Source: Lolium rigidum
Lineage: Eukaryota; Streptophyta; Magnoliopsida; Poales; Poaceae
Direction: 5' to 3'
NCBI RefSeq assembly: GCF_022539505.1
Contig: NC_061509.1
Coordinates: 206,105,254 to 206,169,253 of the forward strand
DNA length: 64,000 nt
A program made the position numbers and the translations under genes. The notes below the pieces were generated by a model. The model did not search any database and was not told the DNA's origin. It saw only the letters and a program-made list of their open reading frames with translations. Numbering within the stretch: position 1 is the first letter of the stretch; each line of letters starts with the position of its first letter. Of the stretch, positions 11,401-22,098 are shown piece by piece.

Positions 11401-13391
11401 TGACAGGTGGGCCTAGGGGAATTTTTGCCATTTCACAATTTCCTTTAAAACCAGAAACTTTGAAATTAAATAGAGAATTGATAAGAGCTCTAAAAAAATA
11501 ATTAAAAATATGAAAACTGATCAACATAAAATTCTCTACCTGAATAAAATATCAAAGGGAATTTTTGAAGACAACTAAGAATAAGTCTTAATTTGATGAT
11601 TATAATAATGACTTAAATCACACCTTATATTTTCAATAATGAAAATAAGCCCATAAATGCTTTTGGACTTTAAAAACACCTTGACAACATTTCAAGGTTG
11701 TATTTTACCCTAAACAGAGTATTCCTAAATTATTCTTAGTATTAACCTCTTACATGAAATGATAAGACATCGGAAGGGGGGAACAAACCCTAAAACTGGA
11801 ATCATGCATAATTGCTTCTTTAACCATTGCCCTTATCGGACAATGATGCTATTTTTCAGCAACAGAGGACAAGGGTCAGTCCACACCATCCAACTGCAAC
11901 ACTTTGCAGTATTCAGGCAAGTTCATTGCTTTCTCATGTCATTTGAGTATCTTTATCAAATTACTTGCAAAGTAATATGATTATCATTATTACGTAAAAA
12001 CCAAAACCACTATTTTCATAACTATGAATATGACTATGTGGTTGGCAATGTAACCATGGATTGTGTTGATATGGTGGAGGTTCCATTGCAAGGGTTTATA
12101 TCCATCTAGGATTAAACAACAAATGTCGTCCAGTGATTCTTGTGCCGTAATACCCGTGTTAACCATAAGATCTGGAGTGGGACAGAGTAGTCAAAAGTGT
12201 TTCCACCTATCGTACATCAACGGACGCGCTTTACCGTAGACACTTGTATCTGTCGGGGGCGAGCGGTAGGCTGGGGAAGCCTTAAGTCCCCACGGCATTG
12301 TCCGTAGACACTTGTCGCCCGAGGAACAAGCGGTAGGCTGGGGAAGCCTTAAGTTCCCCACGGTATTGCGGTCTATGATGGGTTGCAGCTACCGGCGAAG
12401 GAGTTTGGTTAACGAGTCCCAAACTGTTGTCGTGGTCGGGGTCGACCCGTAAGTGGGAATAATGGGACCGACGAGGACCCAGGGTCGGGGTATGCAACAA
12501 AGGGTGGGTGTGCGAGGTAGCGGAGGAACATGATTGGCTAGACCTTTATACCGGGCCTCACACCGAAGGAAGTGTGGACGGGAAAGCTGCCGGTTGGCAC
12601 CAAGGTTAAGATCTCTTATGGGTAAAGCAACACACCTTCGCGAGTGTAAAGAACCGTGACCTGTCACTCCCCGTTCCGGGATTTGGAACTGCGACACGCT
12701 TCGGAAAGGAACTCCATGAAGTTCTAGTAAACCGGTGAAGGCTGACGGACATAGCTCTTCAGAATAAAAGCAATCTCTTGAAGAAATGTTTATCAAAACT
12801 TGCATTGGTATTAGACTTTCTGGTCTAGTATCGTAGCTAGTGCATTAAACACCTCTTTTCTATAATGAACTTGTTGAGTACGCTCGTACTCATACCACTC
12901 TTAAATCCCCTGCTTAGATTGTCTGAACCGTCTGGAGGAGGACCACGACAACCCTGAAGGAGCCGAGATCATCGGCTATGAAGAACCAGACCTCTCTGGA
13001 GGTATTGAAGGCGTAGACTATCTTATAGTCTACGGAACCGGGGAGGCTTCCGGAGGAGATCAAGTCTAGAATCACCGAGTAGTAGTAGTATCCGAGCAGT
13101 GCGAACTCTTAGTACTTAGCTGCTCGATGGAATAAATGTATAACCTAGTTAAACTTCTATATTGTAAGTTAAGTTGGGTTCGCCTCGAACCCAGGAGTAT
13201 CCCTCTTAGGACCCAAGAGGAGCTCCGAGATGAATGTATATTATGCTTGTAATAATAAATGAATGAGTTATGGACCTGCTATGTTCTGTTGTACTACTCT
13301 GAGGGATGTAATATTTGCGGAATGGTACTTCGTGAATGTTATATCAACGACTAGCATACTACAACATGCAGTGGTATGCAGGGTCACCACA
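8421..13391 (+). mobile_element. 3' LTR of element C, about 5 kb
   Basis: The LTR begins TGTAATA after the polypurine tract and ends with GGGTCACCACA, giving TGT...ACA termini and 4971 bp. Landmarks are AT-rich sequence near 8650-8900, a GC-rich leader-like part at 10890-11390, an AT-rich stretch at 11400-11760 and a 68-bp direct repeat pair at 12236-12371. Parts of it recur in the LTR fragments at 38600-40950 (same strand) and 59520-63161 (opposite strand), which supports treating the whole block as LTR. Open frames inside it, such as 10853-11527, are GC-rich shadows. The next five bases are GTACC, the candidate target duplication; the 5' partner is lost in the gap. Confidence 0.72.
12236..12371 (+). 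repeat. 68-bp direct repeat pair inside LTR C
   Basis: Two units start at 12236 and 12304, each beginning gtagacacttgt and containing ggtaggctggggaagcctta and a 'ccccacgg' end. The units differ at a few bases near their middle. This is a local tandem duplication in the LTR with no known role. Confidence 0.8.
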
Positions 13392-13884
13392 GTACCTTAA
13401 TTACTAGTAGTTTCCCTAGAGGCCCGGCTGCCACCGGCTGGTAGGACAAAAGATGTTGTGCAAGTTTCTCATTGCGAGCACGTACGACTATATACGGAAC
13501 ACATGCCTATGGTTATTTAGTACTTGGATACTGTTTTATTATTATCCGCAAATGCCTTGTCTTGATTATTACATGAGTTATCTTATCCATGCAGCGCCCG
13601 TTCATCCATCCCTATGCCTACAGTATTTTAATCCTGCTGTTTACTATAATCACTACTGCTGTCTTTATTACACCTGCTGCTTATATTTCACTACCTGCTA
13701 TCTGCTACAAAACTATTGCTACTCGATAAACTATTGCGAGCAAATCTGTTTCCGAGTGCGAGCTGAATTGACAACTCCGCTGTTAAGGCTTACAAATATT
13801 CTTTGGCTCCCTTGTGTCGAATCAATAAATTGGGTTTTACTTCCCTCGAAGACTGTTGCGATCCCCTATATTTGTGGGTCATCA
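13392..13884 (+). mobile_element. 3' end fragment of a Fatima-like LTR
   Basis: About 490 bp containing 'ttgcaagtttctcattgcgag'-type sequence and ending 'ccctatatttgtgggtcatca'-type sequence, which I recall as the end of an abundant Triticeae gypsy LTR (Fatima-like). Element C is inserted into it at GTACC. The rest of this LTR lies on the far side of element C, in or beyond the gap. The frame 13453-13893 is not a supported gene. Confidence 0.55.
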
Positions 13885-16384
13885 CTAGCATGATCAACCC
13901 CTAGAGCATTTGATATGATAGGCATAGAGGGGTTGGGGGAAGATACCTCGGAAGATTTAGCCATGAGGCAACTTTCTTCGTTCATGTGAATATCCTCATT
14001 GGGGGATTCAATTGGTGATGAAGACTTGTTGGAGAGGGAAGCAAGAGCAACCAATCCATTGGAAGTTTCATATTCTTCATCATCATCATCCTTGGATGTG
14101 TATTCTTCTTGAGTTGATAGCACAATAGATGTGTCCAAGGAGGACCTTGCCATGAAGCAATGTGCATTCTTGATGTGAGGGTTCTCATTGGGGGATTCAA
14201 AGAGAGATGACGAGGGAATATTAGTGGTGGCAATGGTGGCCACTTCCTTTGAGGTTTCTTCTTCATCACTACTACTATCATTGTCACCGGAAGAATATTC
14301 TTCCTTAGTCATTAGCACAATCCTTGACGGCCTCTTGTTCTTCTTACTCTTGTTGTAGAATTTCTTGTTGGGGGCCTTTGAATCTTTGCTCTTGTCCTTG
14401 GTAATAAGCCTTCCACCATGAGTTTCTCTATGCTCATATGGACATTCGGCTATGAAATGGCGCTTGTCACCACAATTGTAGCACGATCTTGATCTTGGGC
14501 CCAATCTCTTGAACCCGCTTGAGTTGTTCCTCTTGATGTTAACTTCCTTTGTCTTGGATGTGTCAACCCAAAAGGTTTTTGCATGGAATGACATGTGGTA
14601 ATTGTAGTGGTATTCCAAATCTTTCGGATAGGACATACTCCAAGATGTCCTATATGGTTCTTGAGGGTTCACTTCTTCCACGGTATTGGCCGTCAAGGCA
14701 AGGTTTGTACCTCTTGACATTCAAATAGCACGACTGTGACAATCTAGAGAGTTTTGTTCGGCCACCTTGAGACCTTTCATCGCGTGCACCACTTGTTGGG
14801 AGGTGAGAGAAGAATAGCTTTCTCTCTCAAGGAGACTCTTGAAATCAGTGGGTTCAAAAGGCATCATGCAATCAATATACTTGTCCTTGATCCAAAAGTC
14901 ATCAATATGTTGGGCACCCACATTCCGAAAAGCATCGGCAATGGTGATAAACCTTCTATACATCTCTTGATGATCTTCATCTGGCAACCTCATGAAACCT
15001 TCGGCTTGGTTCCGAAGAGCACTATACTTGTTTCTCTTCATGCTTTCACTTCCCATGAAGCTTGTGGCTAAACCCTCCCATGCTTTCTTGGCGGTTGTGA
15101 ATTTCCGAACGAGGGCCAAGTCCTTTGTCCCCACACTAATTTGATCATGCGCAAGGCAATGGAGTTGAGTTGGTTGTCAACCTCTTCTCCTCTAGTCAAC
15201 TTGTCGGGGTTGTAAGGCTTGTACCCTTCCAAGATGATTCTCCATAGTTCATTGGAGGCAATGCAAACATGGGAGTGAAACTCAAACTGCCAAGTAGCAA
15301 AATCTTGATCATTAAACTTGGATGGGTCGCCTCTAGTGTTTATATGAGGATGGGGAACCGGGCTATCGGGTGAGCGGAAAGGTGGAGCAACAGTATGGTA
15401 GCTCGTACCCACACTCGTTGCCCGAGGAGAGGCAATGTGGATTTTATTATTGTCTAAGTGATCACTCCGACTGCACATAACCGAACTGAAACCGAAAATC
15501 GAACCGAAAAAACCTAACCGAAACCGAATTTCAGTTTTTATGGTTTTATGGTTAGGTTTAAGTTAGCTAAAGTGCTAACCATACCCAACTCGGTTAATTC
15601 GGTTAAAAACCGAAAAAACCACAGTTAACCGAAGAAAACCGAGCAGCCTAGCCAACAACGAATTTTATTACTTTACGGAGCCATCCCTAATTCACATAAA
15701 ACGTTTATATTTATTCACAGGTGCATAATGGACAAGAGAGGTAGCACGGCGTGGTGGTTTGCATGTGCTATTTTACATAAATGTTTGATAGGTCGTGAGT
15801 TCAAGTGTGTATCGTGCATCGTTTTTTTTATTTGGCCGCATTCTCGTTATTTCAAATCTGTAATGTGCAACGTTTTTTTAAATTTGGCCATATTTTCATT
15901 ATTTATCATTTCTATCTCCTGTAACATAATCAGTTTGGACTTTCAAAAATAGAAACAAAACATATATCCATAAAAAATAGGTGTTATTCAAAAATTCGTG
16001 TCAACTTTGGTTAATTTGGTTATTACCGAAACTGAACCGAATTAATATGGTTATTACCAAAACCGGACTGTATTTTTATACGAAACCGTATTTACCGAAG
16101 TATTGAAACTGTATTTACTGAAAAACCGTATTTACCGAATCGAATTAACCATATTAACCGAATGCGCAGCCGGAGTGATCACTATCCAAGGGTGTGCCAG
16201 AAGAGGGTAAGCCCGAAGCATCTTCCTTTTTTAACGCACTCTTGTCCCTTTCCTCTATGATGGGGATGACGGAGGAAGCCGGCTTCAAAAGCTCGGAAAT
16301 CATTTTTCTCATGCTTCCCATTTGAGCTTCCATGGAGGACCTTAAAGATGTTTCCATCGACTTGAGATCTTCCGTAGAGACCAA
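13885..16384 (-). pseudogene. Copia gag, split by a hAT-like insertion
   Basis: Read on the minus strand, gag starts at 16384 (MVSTEDLKSME...). It is interrupted by the DNA element at 15467-16174 and resumes with the HLDNNK and FNDQDFATWQFEF blocks of a UBN2-type copia gag. It continues through FMRLPDEDHQEMYRRF, then a zinc knuckle CYNCGDKRHFIAEC and a Ser/Asp/Glu-rich C-terminal part. A frameshift lies near 15070-15130, and a TGA at about 14720 replaces what is probably a glycine codon. Downstream gag and all pol are missing where the Fatima-like LTR begins. The product would be the capsid/nucleocapsid protein. This copy is inactive. Confidence 0.8.
15467..16174. mobile_element. hAT-like non-autonomous DNA element
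   Basis: A 708-bp insertion is flanked by the 8-bp direct duplication GTGATCAC at 15459-15466 and 16175-16182. Its ends are short inverted repeats, TCCGACTGC and GCAGCCGGA. The motif ACCGAA and its complement recur many times near both ends, as subterminal transposase-binding sites do in hAT elements. No transposase is encoded; the frame 15728-15952 is not recognised. Removing the element and one duplication restores the copia gag frame. The 8-bp duplication fits hAT; a short-TIR Mutator relative is the alternative. Confidence 0.75.
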
Positions 16385-16455
16385 CTTTGCGGCCCCTTAT
16401 GTACCATCATCGTCCGGCATACTCTTAGGCGATTAAGCCCGAAATAAGAGCCGAG

Positions 16456-16467
16456 GCTCTGATACCA
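16456..16467 (-). other. Copia primer-binding site (initiator Met tRNA)
   Basis: On the minus strand this reads TGGTATCAGAGC, complementary to the 3' end of initiator tRNA-Met and the standard copia primer site. It lies 2 bases inside the LTR edge at 16470 and upstream of the gag start at 16384, which fixes the orientation of the element. Confidence 0.9.
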
Positions 16468-16469
16468 AT

Positions 16470-17540
16470 TGAAATGATCATATGCCGCACCTAGAGGGGG
16501 GGCGAATAGGTGCTACCAATTTTTAGTTCTTTTTCGATTTAGGCTTGACACAAAGGTAAATTCTCTAGATATGCAACTATGTGAATTTACCTATATGACA
16601 AGGTCAACAACTAAGCACTATATAGCTAGACAAACTATAGGGGAGATAAAGAGGATAGAGGTAACCGAGAGTGGAGCACGCGGAGACACAGAGATGATTT
16701 CCGTAGTTCTCTTCCTTTGCAAGAAGGTACGTCTACGTTTGGAGGAGTGTGGTCACTACGAAAGCCGGACCAACGCCATGAAGGCTTCACTCAGGTCTCC
16801 TGTGAGCACCGCCACAAAGGCCTAGCCCACTTCCACTAAGGGATTTCCTCGAGGCGGAAATTGGGCCTTTACAAGGTTCTTTGGGCACACATCCACAACC
16901 AAATTGGAGGCTCCCAATATCTGTAACAACCACAAATAACTAGGGATTCCAAAAGAGGAACACTAGCAAAGGGGCCCTCAAGCATATGAGGGGGAAATGT
17001 AAATTGATTTGGTGAAGATGTAGATCGGGGTATTCTCCTTCGAATCTCCAACGATCAAGAGCTTTGGTTGGTTGGAGGAGGAGATCTTGTGAATCTTGTG
17101 TTTCTTGAGGTGGCTCTAATGGTGATGAACTTGGCAGGATTTGAGAAGCTTGGGGAAGAGGGGGAAGGGGGGTATAAATATCCCCCTCCAAAATCCAGCC
17201 GTTGGGGTAAATCTGGGGGCGGATAATCCGGTTTAAGTAGGGGCTGGATTATCCCCCCCCCCCCCCCGGAAAATCCGGCCTCTGGAAAAATCCGGCAAAA
17301 GTCCGGCCTGGATCCAGGGGAGTACTGAGCCGCTCGTCGAAAAGTCCTTAGCCGATTTTCAGGGGCCGGATATTTTGCAAATATCTGGCCCGGATTATCC
17401 GGCCTGGTGAAGATTATCCTGCTTCCTTTTGTCTTGTTTTCCCACACGAAAACAACCACACACACACATATATATATTACTCGCACCATCTAATCAAACA
17501 TTAGTGTATCACATATATTGACATCAAACATTCAAAACTT
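16470..17540 (-). mobile_element. 5' LTR of the copia element (outer edge approximate)
   Basis: The inner edge TGAAATGATC abuts the primer site. The outer edge is placed near 17540, where the sequence changes character. The LTR holds a cluster of ATCCGG/CCGGAT motifs at 17170-17415, a run of 15 C at 17253-17267 and a (CA)n(TA)n microsatellite at about 17452-17480. No partner LTR is in the window, so the outer edge and target duplication cannot be verified. Confidence 0.65.
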
Positions 17541-17544
17541 AAAC

Positions 17545-17859
17545 CGAGAGATGGTCTTTCACCAGGCGTACCTGCCAGTTCGAAGGCCCATCGGTCTCGT
17601 CGTAGTTGGCTCCCACCTCCACACTCCAAGTGGTTCTGTCCCCGATGGTGTGGAGGTTGGCTCCGGGAGCCTTGCAGTGGTGGAGCAGAAACTGGACTCG
17701 ATCACGTTTTCTCTCTTTATTCTGAGGCCCTTAGTGCAAAATGTGAGGGTCATGTTGTAATTTTTGCTTTCTTTAGGGACCTTTCTGGAAAATGTATCTT
17801 CACCGCTTATAATGAATGAAGCTCCAAGTCCTTCGGACCTTCCCTGTTCAAAAAAAAGG
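17545..17859 (+). mobile_element. Possible LINE 3' end with short A tail
   Basis: The stretch ends in 'aatgaatgaagctccaag', a pyrimidine-rich segment and an A8 run at 17852-17859. That layout resembles the 3' ends of Triticeae LINE copies. No reverse transcriptase is present and I could not find a target duplication. It could equally be ordinary intergenic sequence. Confidence 0.35.
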
Positions 17860-17931
17860 GACTGAGATCCAGTGCCCTGACATGGCAAGTCCGTCGACGC
17901 TGAGCTGTGCACCGATCCGACGTGGCAGGCC

Positions 17932-19147
17932 GTGTGGCGCCGCTCTCGCCGGCGCCACACTTTGAAAGTGTGGCGCCCGTGGCAAGGGCGCCACACATCC
18001 CCTTATGTGTGGCGCCCGCGCCCGCCCCCAGCCCGACCCAGCCATTTCCTCTCTCTGCTTCGCATCAAGAACAGGAGGCGGCCGGCGGTTCCTCCTCCTC
18101 CCCCCTCTCCCCCCAGCAAATCCACCACCAAATCATCAGATCTATCCGGCCAATCTCTTCCCCATCCATTTCTCAAGGTAATCCCCTTCGAATCTTTTCC
18201 ATTCATCCACTAATTTCATAGATCTTGCTAGATTTGGACATGAATCCTAGACATGGAATTTTTTTGGTGGACTCTATATTGTAGTGTATGTGTTGAAATT
18301 CATAGCCTCATGTATGCATGTGTTTGAACCATAGATTTGTTGAAACCTAGATATGAAATTTCACATGTATGTTTTGAAACCCTATGTATGTATGTGTTGA
18401 AATGTGTAATATTTGCCTAGAAAATGCATTCAAATGTGTAATATTTGCCTAGAAAATGCATTCAAATGCATTCATAGCCTCATGTATGCATTCTTGATTT
18501 TTATACCCAAGTCAGTGTGTGGCGCTGATGCTACGGGCGCCACACGGTGTAGTGTGGCGCCGATGACACGGGCGCCACACATCCACTTATGTTTGCACAA
18601 AACATACTGTAAGACATTTCTCTAGGGACTTAGCCGTTTTGGCGACCCTGTTTGTGTGGCACCGATGCCACGGGCGCCACACCTCACAGTGTGGCGCCGA
18701 CGCCAAGGGCGCCACACAAATAGGCTCGCCAAAACGGCTAAGGACTAATCGTCCGGAGCCCCTGGATGTTTTCGACCCAAAAGTTTATATAAGTTGGCAT
18801 GTGTGGCGCCGATGCTACGGGCGCCACACGGTGCAGTGTGGCGCCGACGGCACGGGCGCCACACATCCACTTATGTTTGCACATAACATACTGTAAGACA
18901 TTTCTGTAGGGACTTAGCCGTTTTGGCGACCCTGTTTGTGTGGCGCCGATGTCACGGGCGCCACACCTCAGAGTGTGGCGCCGACGCCAAGGGCGCCACA
19001 CAAAGAGGCTCGCCAAAACGGCTAAGGACTAATCGTCCGGAGCCCCTGGATGTTTTCGACCCAAAGTTGATATAAGTTGGCATGTGTGGCGCCGATGCCG
19101 CGGGCGCCACACGGTGCAGTGTGGCGCCAGTGGGAAGGGCGACACAC
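17932..19147. repeat. Regular array of 29-bp hairpin units (GTGTGGCGCC...GGCGCCACAC)
   Basis: Twelve 29-bp units occur as six pairs. Each is an inverted repeat with a 9-10 bp stem (GTGTGGCGCC / GGCGCCACAC, a few with one mismatch) and a 9-nt loop. Starts are 17932, 17968, 18517, 18552, 18654, 18689, 18801, 18836, 18938, 18973, 19084 and 19119. From 18517 on, units within a pair are 35 bp apart and pairs alternate at 137 and 146-147 bp, giving a 283-bp higher-order tandem repeat. Alternate pairs sit inside a larger 114-bp inverted repeat (18629-18742 and 18913-19026; arms cttagccgttttggcga). The array lies on the 3' side of a Mutator-like transposase. Its role is unknown. Confidence 0.9.
18400..18463 (+). 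repeat. 32-bp tandem duplication
   Basis: Two perfect adjacent copies of a 32-bp unit beginning aaatgtgtaatatttgcc lie at 18400-18431 and 18432-18463. The surrounding 18060-18510 is AT-rich and shows no gene. Confidence 0.9.
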
Positions 19148-19385
19148 ATTGAGTTGTGTTAAAACCATGAAAAATCCTACCATATTCCAACAGTTTTGAG
19201 TACAACATTGCACTCAATATGTAAGACACAGCATAATGGTTCAAACGACAAATAAGGTTCGACGACATCAAGGTTCCAATTACAATAAGGTTCAACGACA
19301 CGAAGGTTCGAGAAGATCAAGGTTCACACAACATCATGGTTCGACAACATAAAGGTTCGACAACAAGAACATAGCCAAAGGGACA

Positions 19386-19889
19386 TCACTGCGTGGCAAA
19401 GGCTCCCTCCCCCCTCGCCTTCTTCTTCTTAGATTCTTCAGCCAATTCTTCCTTCTCCCTTATGTCACGAGCCAACTGAACGACTGAATCGAAGAAGTGG
19501 TGGCGCTCCTCCGTCTTTGCAGCTTCCGCTTGAGCTCTTTCCTCCGTGATGCGTTCAGCCTCCCTAGCCACCTCCTCTAGGTGCATCCTATTGGCCCTCT
19601 CGCTCGCTATTTGAGCAAGTTGGCAGCTCCTCAGGAATTTTTCCCGTGCCTCGCGGTCCCGTTCGGCCTTGAGCTTCTCATTCCTCCTCTTGTTGCGCAA
19701 TAGGTATTCCTCATACCCCCTTTGCATACGGTCATCTTCCTCCTTCTTCTTAGCTATCTCCTCCCGCCTCTTCCTCTGAAGTTCTTCCTTCTCCCTCTTC
19801 CGCACCGTCCTCAAAGCCTCGTCCCAAACGGACTCCTCCTTCTCATTGCCCTCCCATGCCCCCTTCCCCTTGGTGGGTTGAGTTGCCAT
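19386..19889 (-). CDS. Coiled-coil ORF downstream of the Mutator-like transposase
   Basis: A 167-aa frame from the ATG at 19889 (MATQPTKGKG), very rich in Lys, Arg and Glu. The heptad-like charge pattern over about residues 30-150 indicates a long coiled coil; the C-terminus is ARGEGAFATQ. A good splice acceptor (pyrimidines then cag) sits 2 bases upstream of the ATG, so this may be the last exon of the transposase gene that ends at 19955 rather than a separate gene. A slightly longer frame (to 19949) exists but its first residues look intronic. No enzymatic motif is seen. Confidence 0.55.
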   Translation of the reverse strand: MATQPTKGKGAWEGNEKEESVWDEALRTVRKREKEELQRKRREEIAKKKEEDDRMQRGYEEYLLRNKRRNEKLKAERDREAREKFLRSCQLAQIASERANRMHLEEVAREAERITEERAQAEAAKTEERHHFFDSVVQLARDIREKEELAEESKKKKARGEGAFATQ

Positions 19890-19954
19890 ACCTGAAAACC
19901 AAATTGAAAAACCAAAGTTAGTCATGGAATAGGAAAATAGAAAGTACAATGCAA

Positions 19955-22098
19955 TTAGTAACTTGGAGACAAATACGGATAAGGCCCCGCTAGGTATCCT
20001 AGCATACCAGTACCCCGACGGCCACCATGCCGACCTCTACTAAGCCCTACATGAATCCTTGGTTGCCTTGGAGCTTGTCGCCATTGTGGTTGATGTCTTG
20101 GGGCTTGTTGCCTTGGAGCATGTTGCCTTGGAGCTTGTTGCCTTGGAGCTTTTTGCGTTGTAGCTTGTTGCCGTGGGGCTTGTTGCCTTGGAGCTTGTTG
20201 CCGTGGGGCTTGTTGGCTTGGAGCTTGTTGCCTTGGAGCTTGTTGGCTTGGTCTTTGTTGGCTTGGGGTTTGTTGGCTTGGGGTTTGTTGGCTTGGAGCT
20301 TGTTGGCTTGGTCTTTGTTGGCTTGGGGTTTGTTGGCTTGGAGGTTGATTTGAAGCTTGTTGGCTACTTGATGCTTGACTTGTGGTAGCATCATTGCCCT
20401 TTGATTTTTTGCCGGATGTACACTTCCTTTTATTGTGGCCCTTACTATTGCATGATCCACAATTAGTTGGCTCGCGAGCCTCTTGGAATAACTTGTTTCC
20501 CGAATGACCCCATCTATCCATATCTCCGTGATACCTCTTTGTCTTTCTTCTTCCACGTTTCACAACCTTCCATTCCGGATCCGGCCAAACTTGCACTCCA
20601 TGATACTCCGGCCATTGTGATTGATCCAAGTAAGGAGAAAACCTTGGAGCCCATGTCCTCTTTGTGGCTTCGATTGAGAACTCGGACTCCCGAACGGTTA
20701 GCGGGTTATTGTAGTCGACACGTCTAGTGCGTGCCGCTGTTAGCAAGTGGGAGCAAGCCAAATGAAGGAAAGAGGGCCTCCTACATGTGCATTCACATGT
20801 CTTTAGGGACACACGGAAAGCCCGGCCTCCGTGTTGGACACCACCTTGTGTGGTGCCTCCCGGATCATTCACTTGGTAAACCCAGTCAACATTGTCATAA
20901 CATGTAGCCGTTTGGGAGTCCGCCTTCCTCGCCTGAAATTCCATGAACTCTTCAACCTTCGTTGGGAACTCGCAATACTAGCAATTTCCTTCTCCGTTTC
21001 ATCGGTGTAGTTCTAGAAATAGACATTCAACTTCTCCAATGTGTATTGAATGATTGCCGTCACGGGCAATGCACGGACACCCTTCAAAACATTGTTGAAG
21101 CACTCGGCCATGTTGCTTGTCATTTGGCCATATCTCCTCCCATCCTCATCATAAGCTCTTGCCCACTTTGAGTTAAATATGAGGTGTCTATGAAGAAACT
21201 CTTGACCACCCGCGTTGAGGTCTTTGTGCTTCGGCAAGCCGTTGTATAGGTTCGCGAAGCGCGCTCGAGTAAGCGAGGCAACAATCTTGAAGAAGGTCAG
21301 ACAACTCTTTGCTCTTGCATGCCCGGTAGAAGTTTGCACAAAAATGCCTCATGCACCATCGGTGATGCAAGGGAGCATGCCCGGGAATTGCAAGCTCCAC
21401 CGCATTGAGAATTCCTTGATGACGATCGGAGATGACACACACTTCCTTTGAGGGTGGTATGACCCTCGTCCTCAATATATGGAAAAACCATTGCCAGTTA
21501 TCATTGTTCTCAATCTCTACCAATGAAAAAGTCAGTGGTACTAAACGGTTGCTCGCATCATTTTCTATTGCCACCTATAGTGTGCCCTTGTACTGCCCGG
21601 TCAAGAAGGTACCATCCACGGCTATGACGGGCCTACAATGTTCGAATGCCCTCGTGCATTGCTCGAATGACCAAAATGCACGGTGAAATACCCTCACTCT
21701 TTTACCGTCATGCAATGTCATTTTGGTTGCGGAAGGCTCCACCACATGCACCATGCCCGGGTTAGTTGCGGCCATCGCTAACAACAACCTAGGGACTCGG
21801 TTGTATGCTTCCTCCCAATCACCGTACAACATCTTGAATGCGGCTTGTTTGGCCTTCCATGCCTTCCCGTACTTGACGTCGTACGCAAACCGGGATTTGA
21901 CCGTATCTTGCACGGACCTAATGCTCATGATAGGAAGTGATGATATCTCCGCCGAGAGCTTGTATGCAATGAACTCGGATGTGAGTTGACGGTGGTCCGG
22001 CTGCGCATCCTTGCCATCAAGCTTCGGCCCCCGGCACATGTGAGTGGCTACACAACTTGTTATGTGCCAAGAGGGCCCTTTTTGAAAGGTCTTGCTTG
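19955..22098 (-). pseudogene. Mutator-like (MULE) transposase, N-terminally truncated
   Basis: On the minus strand, frames 22098-21575, 21574-21188, 21339-21013 and 20944-19955 together give a MULE transposase. It has a CRGPKLDGKDAQPDH zinc-ribbon end, then DDE landmarks AVDGTFLTGQYKG and ISDRHQGIL. A SWIM zinc finger (CECTCRR...LACSHL) and a zinc knuckle (CGSCNSKGHNKRKC) follow, then a Gln/Pro-rich repeat tail ending SPSY. Frameshifts occur near 21575 and 21330, with a stop near 20990. The N-terminus is cut at 22098 by the LTR that starts the palindrome. The enzyme would excise and insert Mutator-type elements. This copy is broken. Confidence 0.82.
20054..20353 (-). repeat. 15-bp coding tandem repeat (P-S/R-Q-Q)
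   Basis: About twenty imperfect 15-bp units encode five-residue repeats of the form (A/T/R)P(S/R)QQ in the C-terminal tail of the transposase. The units vary (SQQ or RQQ; A, T or R before P), so expansion probably occurred by slippage. Such tails are common in this transposase group. Confidence 0.85.

Noticed and set aside
10853..11527. A 224-aa minus-strand protein and overlapping plus-strand frames in LTR C
   Set aside because: GC-rich six-frame openings without recognisable domains; the matching part of other LTR copies has no conserved frame.
17932..19147. The regular 29-bp repeats as a CRISPR array
   Set aside because: Every unit is itself a palindrome, paired with 6-7 bp spacers and larger repeated spacers, in a plant genome with no cas genes. 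Spacer sequences repeat between units.
20027..20353. Plus-strand Leu/Trp-rich protein opposite the PSQQ repeats
   Set aside because: It is the antisense reading of the repeat; periodicity alone keeps the frame open.
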